From Chryseobacterium gallinarum (GTDB taxonomy: Bacteria; Bacteroidota; Bacteroidia; Flavobacteriales; Weeksellaceae): DNA of 64,000 nucleotides. Shown piece after piece: positions 11,749 through 21,700 of the stretch. The notes below the pieces were generated by a model. It saw only the letters and a program-made list of their open reading frames with translations, did no database searches and was not told where the DNA came from. Numbering within the stretch: the first letter of the stretch is position 1; every line of letters begins with the position of its first letter. Location: assembly GCF_001021975.1 (NCBI RefSeq), contig NZ_CP009928.1:2856001-2920000 (forward strand). Direction: 5' to 3'. Position numbers and translations under genes: made by a program.

Positions 11749-13194
11749 ATGAAAAAATTAATCTATATATGTTCATTCCTGGCTCTGGTGAGTACTGCTG
11801 TTTCATGCGACAGAAGCCTTGAAGAAATCAATAAAGATACAAGCCGTATCAATGAACCTGTTGCCAGCTCTTTACTGATCCCGATACAGTATAATATGGC
11901 TTCGGTAGGGTATAACAGAGCGAATGACTTTACTTTTGATATCATGCAGGTTTCTTTGGACTTCCCTAACGAAGGGAATTCATTGAGCCGATATTATATT
12001 ACAGAAAATACCGGAACCGGTTTCTGGAATAATTCTTACCGGTGGCTAAAGCAGGTTGATGACCTTAAAAAAGCAGCAATTTCTGAAGGTGACAAAAACT
12101 ATCAGGCAATTTCAATGGTGCTGAATGCATGGATTTATTCCAATCTTACCGATACATACGGAGATGTTCCCTATTCTGAGGCTTCACAGCTGGATAACGG
12201 GATTTTACAACCTAAATTTGACAAACAAAAAGATATTTATATAGGTCTGCTGGATGATTTAAAAGCTGCAAACGCCCTTTTTGTTACCAATAAAACCCTT
12301 TCCGGAGGCGACCTGTTTTATAAGGCTGATACGGATGCTAACGGAATTACCAATTGGAAAAAGTTTTGTAATTCTCTTTCTTTGAGGCTCTTAACAAGGA
12401 TTTTAAACAGGGATGGAGAAGTAAACGTTAAGGAAAGGATTCAGGAGATTGTAAATAATCCCATCGTTTATCCCATATTTCAAAGCAATGCAGATGGGAC
12501 CAAGCTGGATATTTCAGGCGTTTCGCCCTTGATGCCACCTATTGCAAGACCACAGGATTTTACCACCGGAAGAGCGGCTTCAGACTTCTTTTTACAAGCT
12601 TTAAAAGCCAATAATGATCCGCGTATACCCATGTTTTTCTCACAGGCGAGAGACCTTAATAATGTTAATATAGGATATATGGGTGCGCCATCTGGCTATC
12701 CTTTCGGAACAGTGTTTAATTACCAGCCTTCGAATCTTAATCAAAACCTGGCCAAGGCACCACTGAAAATCTTTATTTACCCTTATGCTGAACTTCAGTT
12801 TACCCTGGCAGAGCTGGCCCTGAAAGGAATTATTACCGGAAATGCAAAGACTTTCTATGAAAATGGAGTGAAGGCTGCTGTTGAACAATGGGGAGCAGTA
12901 GTTCCTGCGAATTATTTTGATAATCAGAATGTGGCTTACCAACCGGATATGAAAAGGATTATGTTGCAGAAGTATATTTCCCTTTTCTTCGTAGATCAGC
13001 AGCAATGGTTTGAAAAAAGAAGAACGGGCTTCCCGGAACTTCCAAACAACGGAGGATTGCTTAATAACGGAAATCTTCCTCAAAGGCTAATGTATCCGCC
13101 TAATCCTAAAGTATTGAATACGGCCAACTATCAGGCAGCAGTTCAGCAGATGGGTGGAGACAATATCAATGTTAAAATGTGGTGGAATAAATAA
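11749..13194 (+). CDS. SusD/RagB-family outer-membrane nutrient-binding lipoprotein
   Basis: A 481-residue surface lipoprotein that caps the SusC partner. The lipobox is STAVSC, giving lipidated C20, followed by DRSLEE, acidic residues typical of lipoproteins exported to the cell surface. SusD features include the early LEEINKDTSRINEP segment, the helix VLNAWIYSNLTDTYGDVPYSEA and the C-terminal YISLFFVDQQQWFEKRRTGFPEL. It belongs to the SusD-like subgroup annotated as nutrient-binding outer-membrane lipoprotein. Only 11 bases separate it from susC and 22 from the phosphoesterase gene, so the three are one operon. Confidence 0.95.
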   Translation: MKKLIYICSFLALVSTAVSCDRSLEEINKDTSRINEPVASSLLIPIQYNMASVGYNRANDFTFDIMQVSLDFPNEGNSLSRYYITENTGTGFWNNSYRWLKQVDDLKKAAISEGDKNYQAISMVLNAWIYSNLTDTYGDVPYSEASQLDNGILQPKFDKQKDIYIGLLDDLKAANALFVTNKTLSGGDLFYKADTDANGITNWKKFCNSLSLRLLTRILNRDGEVNVKERIQEIVNNPIVYPIFQSNADGTKLDISGVSPLMPPIARPQDFTTGRAASDFFLQALKANNDPRIPMFFSQARDLNNVNIGYMGAPSGYPFGTVFNYQPSNLNQNLAKAPLKIFIYPYAELQFTLAELALKGIITGNAKTFYENGVKAAVEQWGAVVPANYFDNQNVAYQPDMKRIMLQKYISLFFVDQQQWFEKRRTGFPELPNNGGLLNNGNLPQRLMYPPNPKVLNTANYQAAVQQMGGDNINVKMWWNK

Positions 13195-13216
13195 GAATAA
13201 AATAAAAAGATAAAAA

Positions 13217-14806
13217 ATGAGTACAACTATAAAATTTTTGATGCCATGTATGCTGTTATCTGCGATGGCATTCTCCCAGTCTTCCGTTTCCGGATATGTA
13301 TATGAAGACAGCAACAAAAACCAAAAAAAAGAAAACCGCGAAAAAGGAATTGAAGGAGTTGCAGTCTCTAATGGAGTTCAGGTTGTTTTAACGGATAAAA
13401 ACGGAAGATATAGCCTTCCTGTTCAGGAAGATCAGACTATTTTTGTGATCAAGCCTTCCGGGTACCAAACCGCTTTAAACGGTAATAATCTGCCTCAGTT
13501 TTATTATCATCACAAACCAAAGGGGTCGCCGTCAGATTTCAAATACAAAGGAACAGCCCCGACAGGAGAACTTCCTAAAGAAGTGAATTTCCCACTGTAT
13601 AAACAAAATGAAAATAAAAACTTTGACATCCTTGTCTTTGGAGATCCACAGCCTTATACTGAAAAAGAACTGGATTACTTCAAAAGAGGAATTGTGAATG
13701 AGGTTAAAAATACGAAGAAAAATGCAGTGTTGGGGATCAGTTTGGGAGACCTGGTAGGAGATAACCTGAGCTTACAGAAACCTTATGCTGATGTAATGAA
13801 AGAAATAGGGCTACCTTGGTATAATGTAATGGGAAACCATGATATGAACTACGATGCGAAAGAGGATCATCTTTCGGATGAAACCTTTGAGTCGAATTTC
13901 GGTCCTGCCAATTATTCTTTCAATTATGGAAATGTCCATTTTATTATTTTAGACGATATTTTATATCCGGATCCGAGAGATGGTAAAGGGTATTGGGGAG
14001 GATTCCGTGAAGATCAGCTTCAGTTTATTGAAAATGATCTGAAACTGGTAGACAAAAATAAGCTGATTGTTGTCTCCTTTCATATTCCTTTGGAACATAA
14101 AAATGAGGATAACTTCCGGAATGCGGATCGTCAGAAATTATTCGATTTCCTGAGCCCTTTTCAGAATGTATTGGTATTGTCTGCCCATACCCATATTCAG
14201 CAACAGATTTTTTATGGTAAAAAAGAAGGCTGGCAAGGGATGAAAGAGCTGCATGAGTATAATGTGGGAACTACATGTGGAGACTGGTATTCGGGAACAC
14301 CTGATGAAGCGGGACTTCCTACTTCAACAATGAGAGACGGAACAGCCAAAGGATATTCTTTTATCAGTTTTACAGATAACCAGTATAAAGTAAAGTATAA
14401 AACAGCCGGAAAACCTGAAGATTATCAAATCAAACTATATATCCCGAAAGTAATTCCTTTTCCATCAAAAACATCAGCAAAAATATTGGCTAATTTCTTC
14501 ATGGGAAGCAAAAAAGATAAAGTAGAATACAGAATAGATAATGGAAAATGGGAGGAAATGGAATACGACGAGACCATAGATCCGAATTTTGCACTTTCTG
14601 TTTTCAAATGGGATACTACAGAGAATATTTTAGCAGGCAGAAGACCTTCCAACCCTGAAATGTCAAAACATATCTGGGAAGCAGGCTTTCCGAAAAAACT
14701 TGCTTTGGGAAAACATACAATAGACGTGAGAGCAACTGATATGTATGGAAATCAATATTCCGCTTCAGAAGAATTTGATGTTCAGAATTCTATTCAGATT
14801 CCTTAA
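13217..14806 (+). CDS. Secreted calcineurin-like phosphoesterase with N- and C-terminal accessory domains
   Basis: A 529-residue exported metallophosphoesterase. It has a signal peptide (MSTTIKFLMPCMLLSAMAFSQ) and an N-terminal SdrD-B-like beta domain (VSGYVYEDSNKNQKKENREKGI). The catalytic domain has metal-binding motifs FGDPQP, SLGDLVGDN, MGNHDMNYD, SFHIPLEH and LSAHTHIQ. The C-terminal beta domain (about residues 400-525) includes AKILANFFMGSKKDKVEYRI and HTIDVRATDMYGNQYSASEEF. The order matches the MetallophosN-Metallophos-MetallophosC arrangement of Bacteroidota enzymes. It is the third gene of the susCD operon, so it probably trims a phosphoester before or after uptake; the exact substrate is unknown. 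A strong terminator follows. Confidence 0.93.
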   Translation: MSTTIKFLMPCMLLSAMAFSQSSVSGYVYEDSNKNQKKENREKGIEGVAVSNGVQVVLTDKNGRYSLPVQEDQTIFVIKPSGYQTALNGNNLPQFYYHHKPKGSPSDFKYKGTAPTGELPKEVNFPLYKQNENKNFDILVFGDPQPYTEKELDYFKRGIVNEVKNTKKNAVLGISLGDLVGDNLSLQKPYADVMKEIGLPWYNVMGNHDMNYDAKEDHLSDETFESNFGPANYSFNYGNVHFIILDDILYPDPRDGKGYWGGFREDQLQFIENDLKLVDKNKLIVVSFHIPLEHKNEDNFRNADRQKLFDFLSPFQNVLVLSAHTHIQQQIFYGKKEGWQGMKELHEYNVGTTCGDWYSGTPDEAGLPTSTMRDGTAKGYSFISFTDNQYKVKYKTAGKPEDYQIKLYIPKVIPFPSKTSAKILANFFMGSKKDKVEYRIDNGKWEEMEYDETIDPNFALSVFKWDTTENILAGRRPSNPEMSKHIWEAGFPKKLALGKHTIDVRATDMYGNQYSASEEFDVQNSIQIP

Positions 14807-14843
14807 GCTTTTTAATTTTTTACTATACTTTTTTTAGATTTTG

Positions 14844-14870
14844 AAGCCGGTTCAGTGGGAACCGGCTTTT
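14844..14870 (+). terminator. Terminator of the susCD-phosphoesterase operon
   Basis: A perfect 10-bp stem AAGCCGGTTC / GAACCGGCTT with a 5-base loop, then a short T run. Confidence 0.85.
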
Positions 14871-14965
14871 CTATTCCGTCAAATTTAATAAAAATTAGTA
14901 TGAGCAGATGAAGGTAAAAAATTATTAAAATTGATATTCTGCTGCTCTGTACAAATGTTCTTTTG

Positions 14966-14973
14966 TAACTTTG
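14966..14973 (+). promoter_or_regulatory. -7 element TAACTTTG of the SDR gene
   Basis: Exact TAnnTTTG match 22 bases upstream of the ATG at 14996. Confidence 0.6.
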
Positions 14974-14995
14974 TACCACGAAAAGTATTACTACT

Positions 14996-15709
14996 ATGAA
15001 TATAAACGGAAAAAATGCCATCGTAACAGGTGGTGGACGAGGATTAGGTAAAGCGGTTGCTTTAGCTTTGGCCAATGAAGGAGTGAATGTAGCGATCACG
15101 GGAAGAAACGAGGAAAACCTTAAAAATACAGTTGATGAAATCCAGAAATTGGGCGTCAATGCTGCATATGCGGTTTTCAATATTGATAATGAAGCTGCTG
15201 TAAAGGCAGGTATTAACACCTTGGCTGAAATGCTTGGCGGAGTAGATATCCTAATCAATAATGCAGGGATCGGAGATTTCGGAACATTAGAAGAAATGCC
15301 CTCTGAAACCTGGGAACAGGTGATCAAAACTAATTTGTTCGGAGTGTATTATGCAGCAAAGGCGGTATATCCATTCATGAAGGCAAAAGGAGAAGGAGAT
15401 ATTGTAAATGTAGCATCTACTGCAGGATTGAAAGGAGGGCCTAATATGTCAGCGTATGCAGCATCTAAGGCAGCTGTAATTTCTTTATCACAATCGATGA
15501 TGGCGGAATGGAGAAAACAAAATATCCGTGTCATTACCTTGACACCAAGTACGATTGCTTCCGATATGAGTATCCAGGGAGGTCTTACAGATGGAAATCC
15601 TGATAAAGTATTACAACCTGAAGACTTTGCAGAATGGGTGAGGGATATTTTGAAAATGAACAGGAGAGCGCTGATCGCTAATGGGTCTATTTTCTCTACT
15701 AATCCATAA
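14996..15709 (+). CDS. Short-chain dehydrogenase/reductase, FabG-like 3-ketoacyl reductase
   Basis: A 237-residue cytoplasmic NAD(P)(H)-dependent oxidoreductase of the classical SDR family. Visible motifs: cofactor loop TGGGRGLG (residues 11-18), NNAG (88-91), catalytic S141 in VASTAG, and Y154xxxK158 in SAYAASKAA. Many relatives are annotated as 3-oxoacyl-ACP reductases, but this single gene is not next to other fatty-acid genes, so the substrate is uncertain and no symbol is given. It has its own promoter and is followed by repeat-rich intergenic DNA. Confidence 0.9.
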   Translation: MNINGKNAIVTGGGRGLGKAVALALANEGVNVAITGRNEENLKNTVDEIQKLGVNAAYAVFNIDNEAAVKAGINTLAEMLGGVDILINNAGIGDFGTLEEMPSETWEQVIKTNLFGVYYAAKAVYPFMKAKGEGDIVNVASTAGLKGGPNMSAYAASKAAVISLSQSMMAEWRKQNIRVITLTPSTIASDMSIQGGLTDGNPDKVLQPEDFAEWVRDILKMNRRALIANGSIFSTNP

Positions 15710-15771
15710 TTTCAAATTTAAATTTAAAATTGGTAAAAAATTGACAAGCCATTAAACAGATAATTCAGAGG

Positions 15772-15792
15772 AAGCGGGCTTTAGCCCGCTTT
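15772..15792. repeat. Dispersed hairpin AAGCGGGCT-TT-AGCCCGCTT
   Basis: A perfect palindrome that may terminate the SDR gene. The same core (AGCGGGCTTTAGCCCGCT) recurs at 43246-43263, and a shorter GGCTTTAGCC palindrome follows each (16100-16109 and 43285-43298). This indicates a dispersed two-hairpin repeat. Confidence 0.7.
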
Positions 15793-15835
15793 ATTTATGG
15801 GTTTTAGCTAAAAAGTATCATCTGTAGCTAACAAT

Positions 15836-16018
15836 TCAACCAAAAGTCACAAAAGTTTTTAACACTTTAGTTTTTTAAGCTAAAATCATTGCGTCGAGAA
15901 GAGTACAAAAGTTTAAAAATCAAAGATTTTTATAGTCCGTTATCTGCCATTTATAAACAAAAAAATATCCTCAAACATCTGTGAACATCCGTGTCATCTG
16001 TGGTTAAAAAAAATAAAC
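15836..16018. repeat. Dispersed intergenic repeat, B then A elements
   Basis: The element starting CAAAAGTCACAAAAGTTTTT and ending AAAATCAAAGATTTTT (called B here), followed by an element with AAACATCTGTGAACATC and GTGTCATCTGTGGTTA (called A), reappears at 46901-47202 as A-B-A-B with base differences. No coding potential. Apart from these repeats and the prmA promoter, 15710-16173 holds no gene. Confidence 0.7.
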
Positions 16019-16150
16019 AACAAGATAAAGCCTTTAAGCAATTAGCTTTTAGATTACAAAATATCCATGCACAATTCAACCAAAAAATAAAAATCCTTCG
16101 GCTTTAGCCAAAACTTACCCCTTCCATTTTTTTAACAATAATAACATTAG

Positions 16151-16158
16151 TATTTTTG
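16151..16158 (+). promoter_or_regulatory. prmA promoter, -7 element TATTTTTG
   Basis: Exact consensus 15 bases upstream of the ATG at 16174. A TTG within it could be mistaken for an upstream start. Confidence 0.6.
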
Positions 16159-16173
16159 CAGCAAATTATACAC

Positions 16174-17001
16174 ATGCAAAATTATTTAGAATTCAATTTC
16201 AAAATTTCCCCATTACAACCCTGGAGTGAAATATTAATGGCAGAGCTTATAGAAATAGGCTTCGATAGTTTTACAGAAGAAATTGACGGAATTTTAGGAT
16301 ATATTCAGACGGACTTATTTAATGAAGAAGCATTGAAGGCATTGCCTCTTTTCGGGAATGAAAATGTAAAGATTGAATATTCTTTCGAAGAAATGCCTAA
16401 TATCAACTGGAACGAAGAATGGGAAAAGAATTTTGAGCCTATCAATATTGATGATAAAGTATTGATCAGAGCAGAGTTCCATGAATCTGTACCGGGAATG
16501 CATGAAATTATTATTCAGCCTAAAATGTCTTTCGGAACGGGACATCATCCTACTACTCATTTGATGATCCAGCAGATGATGGATATTGATTTCCATGGAA
16601 AGAAGGTATTGGATATGGGATGCGGAACTTCTGTATTGGCAATTTATGCAAAACAGCAGGGAGCAGGAGATACCAAAGCAATTGATATTGATGAGTGGTC
16701 TGTAGAGAATTCCAAAGAAAATGCGGCCAGGAATAATGTAGGGCTGGATATTGAACAGGGTACTGCTGAAAATTTAGGAAAAGAAAACTACGATATTATT
16801 TTGGCTAATATCAATAGAAATATCTTGATTTCCGATATTCCGGCGTATGTTTCCGTATTGAATGAAGGGGGACAATTATTGCTTTCCGGGCTATGTTTCT
16901 TTGATGTAGATGATATCCTGGAGGTGTGTAAAGAAAACGGTCTTGAACTTAAAAAACAGCTGCAGCGTGAAGAGTGGGTAAGCCTGCTGCTTGAAAAATA
17001 A
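16174..17001 (+). CDS. prmA: Ribosomal protein L11 methyltransferase PrmA
   Basis: Trimethylates ribosomal protein L11 using S-adenosylmethionine. The 275-residue product has the N-terminal substrate-recognition region (MQNYLEFNFKISPLQPWSEIL, WNEEWEKNFEPINI) and the SAM-binding core: FGTGHHPTT, VLDMGCGTSVLAIYA, AIDIDEWSVEN and ILANINRNIL. The start at 16174 is chosen because the frame extends upstream only through a TTG that is part of the promoter. Length matches Bacteroidota PrmA. The gene 8 bases downstream is probably co-transcribed. Confidence 0.95.
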   Translation: MQNYLEFNFKISPLQPWSEILMAELIEIGFDSFTEEIDGILGYIQTDLFNEEALKALPLFGNENVKIEYSFEEMPNINWNEEWEKNFEPINIDDKVLIRAEFHESVPGMHEIIIQPKMSFGTGHHPTTHLMIQQMMDIDFHGKKVLDMGCGTSVLAIYAKQQGAGDTKAIDIDEWSVENSKENAARNNVGLDIEQGTAENLGKENYDIILANINRNILISDIPAYVSVLNEGGQLLLSGLCFFDVDDILEVCKENGLELKKQLQREEWVSLLLEK

Positions 17002-17009
17002 TAAATACA

Positions 17010-17852
17010 ATGATGAAGGCTTTATGGACGGCTTTATTTTTACTGACACTGCAGTTTTTTACAGCGCAGGAAAATGAAGTGTATGCAAATGGAATTTTTG
17101 GTTTTGAGGAAAATAAAAACCAAAAGGTTTTTACGGACTGGACAAGGGTGAGAAAGGAGCCTGATGTGAGTGCGCAAATTGCAGATTCATTGCAGACTAA
17201 TTCGCAGGTAATGATCCTTAAAAAAGAAGAAAAGATTTTAAAGTTGGGGGAAAGAAGGGCCAACTGGTATAAAATCTCTTATCAGAAAGGAGGGGTAACT
17301 TCTGAAGGATATGTTTGGGGTGGAAACCTTTGTGTAGGGTACCGTAATAAAAATGGTTATGATTTCCTTTTTGGACTCTCAAAAACGATAGATAAAAAAA
17401 GCAAGGAATTGAATACTACCGAAAAGCAAAATATAGCCGGAGTGAAAGTGATGCAAGGAAATATGCTGCTTGATGAGGTATATTTTGATACAGGAAGAGA
17501 GGAAGAGCTGAGCTATGCAACCTTCGATATTGAAAGCAATCATAAGCTGCAGAATGTTGAACTGACACTGAAAGCAATGGTTTCCGGAGAAGCGTGTGGG
17601 ATTGCAAGCTATGATCAGTATATCCTCTTTAAAGATAAAAAATTAATTGCGCTGCCTCAGTTGATGAATGTTGGAGATGCAGATGTGTTTTATCATAGCG
17701 AAGAGTACATTTTTCCTAATGATAAAGGGGGAATTCCCAATGCTTTTATTTTTAAAACGGAAGAGATGGAAAAAGATGATAAAGACCGTGAAAAAAAGAA
17801 ACGTTCCTCTAAAATTTATCTTTGGGATGGAAATTCTTATAAGCTAAAATAA
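17010..17852 (+). CDS. Secreted SH3-domain-like protein of unknown function
   Basis: A 280-residue protein with a signal peptide (MMKALWTALFLLTLQFFTAQ). Residues about 40-110 look like a bacterial SH3 domain (TDWTRVRKEPDVSAQIADSL, WYKISYQKGG, SEGYVWGGNL), a module often associated with cell-wall binding. The C-terminal half is not recognised; it has KDDKDREKKKRSSKIYLWDG near the end. It starts 8 bases after prmA and is followed by a terminator. The role is unknown. Confidence 0.75.
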   Translation: MMKALWTALFLLTLQFFTAQENEVYANGIFGFEENKNQKVFTDWTRVRKEPDVSAQIADSLQTNSQVMILKKEEKILKLGERRANWYKISYQKGGVTSEGYVWGGNLCVGYRNKNGYDFLFGLSKTIDKKSKELNTTEKQNIAGVKVMQGNMLLDEVYFDTGREEELSYATFDIESNHKLQNVELTLKAMVSGEACGIASYDQYILFKDKKLIALPQLMNVGDADVFYHSEEYIFPNDKGGIPNAFIFKTEEMEKDDKDREKKKRSSKIYLWDGNSYKLK

Positions 17853-18159
17853 TAATTGAAGAATTACATTTCGACTTTTAATGAATAACAAAAACCACTA
17901 AAATTATCATAGTGGTTTTTTTGTTGAAAAAATTAATTGATTTTAATTTATTATAATGAATATGTTTTCTTGATGACAGTTTTTATTAATTATTTTTATT
18001 TAAAAAGGGAATATTTGTAATTTTTTTTAAGATTGTATAGTTGGAAAACCGCATGAAATAAGGGATTATTGAAAATATAATAAAAAATATAAATAAAATT
18101 TCTATATATCATAAAAAACGTTAATTTTGATTTGAAAATTTATTTAAAAACTAATAAAC
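17853..18159 (+). terminator. Terminator (17891-17922) and AT-rich spacer
   Basis: A hairpin AAAACCACTA / TAGTGGTTTT with a T run ends the prmA unit. The remaining spacer is extremely AT-rich and holds no gene. A -7 element TAATTTTG lies at 18122-18129 for the downstream Rhs module. Confidence 0.75.
18122..18129 (+). promoter_or_regulatory. -7 element TAATTTTG of Rhs module 1
   Basis: Consensus TAnnTTTG, 30 bases upstream of the ATG at 18160. The module reads from here through the immunity candidate without an obvious internal terminator. Confidence 0.55.
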
Positions 18160-18663
18160 ATGAAAATTCCGTTATTGCAAATTCTGGCAGTGACCATGAG
18201 CCCTATGGCTATTGGCCAGATCATTCCTCAGCCCCAGGCTAAAGCTTATTTTTCCCATGATGAGGCGGGAAATCAAATTTACCGGGGAGACTTACCTTTA
18301 ATTTTTAGCAGGGTGGCGCCTAAAGACGATGAAATACCTGAAGTAAAAGCTGAACTGGCAACGCTTCAGGAGACTCAGAATAATACAATGTCTGAAAGTC
18401 AGTTTTGGAGCCACATCAATGTGTACCCCGTTCCGGTAAAAGATGTTTTAACAATCACCTGGAACGAAAAGGTAAATGACCTTATTGCTGATATTGGCTT
18501 GTATGAGCAAAGTACCATCCATTGGGTATTCCAAAATGCAAGGATTTCTTCATTAGACAGAAAAGTTCAGATTGATATGTCTAAACAGTACATGGGAGTA
18601 TATATTCTCACCTTCACACTCAAAGATGGAAGAAGACTAAGTAAGAACATTACGAAAATCTAA
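18160..18663 (+). CDS. Small T9SS-tail-like partner protein of Rhs module 1
   Basis: A 167-residue exported protein. The signal peptide ends near MAIGQ. A short Rhs-like motif follows (YFSHDEAGNQIYRG, resembling the YDEAGN part of Rhs repeats), then a variable linker (residues 50-80), then a C-terminal beta domain resembling a T9SS sorting domain: VYPVPVKDVLTITW, IGLYEQSTIHWVFQ, MGVYILTFTLKDGRRLSKNI. The usual NP of the sorting motif is VP here. A paralogue (161 residues) sits at 53197-53682, and both lie directly upstream of a giant Rhs gene. I do not recognise a named family. A role as secretion partner, anchor or chaperone of the Rhs protein is inference. Confidence 0.75.
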   Translation: MKIPLLQILAVTMSPMAIGQIIPQPQAKAYFSHDEAGNQIYRGDLPLIFSRVAPKDDEIPEVKAELATLQETQNNTMSESQFWSHINVYPVPVKDVLTITWNEKVNDLIADIGLYEQSTIHWVFQNARISSLDRKVQIDMSKQYMGVYILTFTLKDGRRLSKNITKI

Positions 18664-18714
18664 ACATCTTTTCACTCTTTAATCATTAACAATTCAATTA
18701 AAATAGATCCATAT

Positions 18715-21700
18715 ATGAGAAAGATATTACTTTTCATTTTATCAATATGGGCTGTACAGATTTATGCTCAGAACGGTAAATATGTCGGTTCTAAGCTTAA
18801 ATCCGGTAAATCTGCTTCAAAGTCCGGCAAGTTTTCCCCGGATGCCATTGGAAAGAAAATCCCCATATCAGGGCAGGTTTTTGACCTGCCGGTGACTACA
18901 AATAAAACAGAAGTTCAGTTTAATGAATTTCACGATACCAAAGGAAATATAGAGGTCAACAATGGTGGACAGCTGCAATTTACTTTACCCATAGCCCTTC
19001 CGCCGGGGGTAAAAAGTGTAGCTCCCCAGGTGAATCTTTTGTATGCCAGTGGTTCAGGAAACGGTGTTGCCGGATACGGATGGAACATCGGAGGAATCAC
19101 AGCCATAGCAAGAGTAAATAAAAATATAGAAAAAAACAATGAAATCATAGGAATTCAATCGGATTATACGGATTTGTATAGTTTTAACGGACAGCGGCTG
19201 ATCCTTAAATCCGGTGAATACGGAAAAGACGGTGCTGAGTATGTAACCGAAAAGTATTCCAACCTGAGAATAAAATCCTATGGTGCAGTTGCCGGGAAAC
19301 CCTGGAGCGGACCATTATACTGGGAAGTGAATTTTGAAGACGGTTCCCAGGCATGGTTTGGTAATATTCCCAATAATCCTGCCGCAACCACAGACCTGCA
19401 GTATAACATCATAAAATGGAGAGATACTAAAGGAAATTATATTTCTTATGAATACGACCATGCCGAACTTAACAACAGTAATATCACCCTCATTAAAAGC
19501 ATAAAATGGGGAGGAAATGAAGTGCTGGGCAAGCCCCATTTTAACTCCATAGAGTTTAATTATATTGACAGGGCGCAAAAGGAAACAGCCTATCACCAGG
19601 GAGTTTTACACATTCAGCAGAAAATCCTGAAAGATGTGACAGTGAAAGCAAACCTGGCACAGTTTAAAAAATATGTGATCAATTATATAGATAATGGAAC
19701 AAGTTATGAATTCGTAGATAAGATTACAGAATATAATGCTGCCAATGAGGCTTCCAATCCTGTTACTTTTGGATATGCCTCCAATTCTACGGGTTCTGAA
19801 GAAACTTCGAGCCAGTATAACGTCAATAACTTTAATACGAAGAAGTATGCAGATTTCAATATGGATGGTATTGCAGACTATATTGAATTTGTGTCTGCAG
19901 GAGTTATCAATTACAGAAGTTCCGTGTATCTTGGAGTAAACGCCATTTCTTTGCAGTATGACGCTTCGAAGTTTACTGCAAATGATTTCAAAAACGCTGT
20001 TCCGGTTACTTTTAAGAAAGACAATTACGTTAAAAATAAAGTAGGGCTTGTCATTCCTGTACCTAAAGCTACGAGTGTATCCTATAAAAAAGATTATGAA
20101 TTCCAGGTATACTCTATCGATATTCCTAATCAGCAGCTGGTTTTTGAATACTCTAAAACCATTGATTATGATTCTTTTGCTCCTTACCTTGACGAAGGCG
20201 GATTTGGTTGTAATAACCCGTCTGTTCCGGCTATCAGTGAAGCATTGAGTTATGATTATAATGGAGATGGGATCTCTGAACTGGTGCTTAAATTCAGGAT
20301 AAGCCAGCTTTGCAGTAATGGAGATCCGCTTGATCCGGGAATAATTACCAGAACCGTCAGTCAGGATACTCCTGTGGACGAAACGCCCGGAACAATGGGA
20401 GAAGATGTGGAACCTCATATAGATGGTACCAATACGGAGTCCGGTGTGCCCCCTGTGGAGGAAGAGCCGGATAATATAGCCCCGGGGCAGACATTAAAGC
20501 TGTATACCTCCTATATATTGCTGGATCTTGAGCAGAATCTGGGAATGCCACAGAGTGTCTATCAGTTTAGTGCTACAGTGGGAAATGCTAATAGCCCGAT
20601 CAAGTTTGCCGACCTGAACGGGGATGGGATCCAGGAAATTATAATGCAGACTAATTCTCAATTTAGCAGTGTTTTCAATATCAAAAGAGACCTTGCTTAC
20701 AATTACTCTAATGTGAATGTAGGTAATTTTGCAGGGCAGAATTTTGTAGGAACGGTATATACTGCCATGCTATTCGGAGACTTTAATGGAGACTCTAAAA
20801 TGGATATCCTGGTACCGCAGGCTAACAAATCTTACAACTGGGACCTGTATATTTCAGATGGAAAAAAGTTTAATAAATATTATCTGAATAATTTCATTCT
20901 TTATCAAGCCGGAACAGAAACTTTAACATCGGGTGTCCATAATACTTTTTATGAAAGCGGATGTACCTATGGAATGCTGAGAATGTTCCAATACCAGACC
21001 AGTGATCTGGATGGTGATGGAAAAACGGAAATCCTGGTTTCCAATGTACTGTTGTACGACCACGAATGGAATGCCCACCGCGACCAGGAATGGACCAATG
21101 TAAGTGTTGCTGTTTATTCTGTTAATAAACTGGCAGGAAGCTCTAATAAAAGTATTATTTATAATCCAACACATTCACCGTTCCCTGGGGTAAATATCCC
21201 TATGGCTATAAATACGGAGAATACGGTACCGATAGATACCAATAGCGGAATCAGTTTCTTCCGTGCCAAATATTGGCTTAAAGGGTATAATGAAAAGGTT
21301 ATCCCGTTCAGTACCTTAAGCCTTAACAGGGAGAACCAGCAGATCATCCTTACCGGTAAACCTGTAGATTGTCAGGGAGCAGAATGTGATTATAATTATG
21401 TCCTTCATTATAACTATACTTTCCTGCCAACCATTGCGAGAGTAACGCAGATTAAGCAAGGAGAAGTGGTTACCAATATTTTATATAAAGAACTCAATTC
21501 AACAACTGATCCTGTTTTTTATAAACCAATTAAAACAGAACCTTATCCGTATATAGAATTAGAGAAAGTTCCGCAGTCTTCTGTTGTTTCTCAGCTGATT
21601 CAGGTTAGTCCTACCTCTATCTTATATCAGGATTTCAGATACAGGGGAATGCTTTCCCATTTCCATGGAAGAGGAGTGATTGGATTCAGGCAGTTTGCAA

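Noticed and set aside
19606..20418. 270-codon minus-strand frame inside the first Rhs gene
   Set aside because: Lies opposite repeat-rich coding sequence with clear FG-GAP motifs on the plus strand; its product has no recognisable domain.
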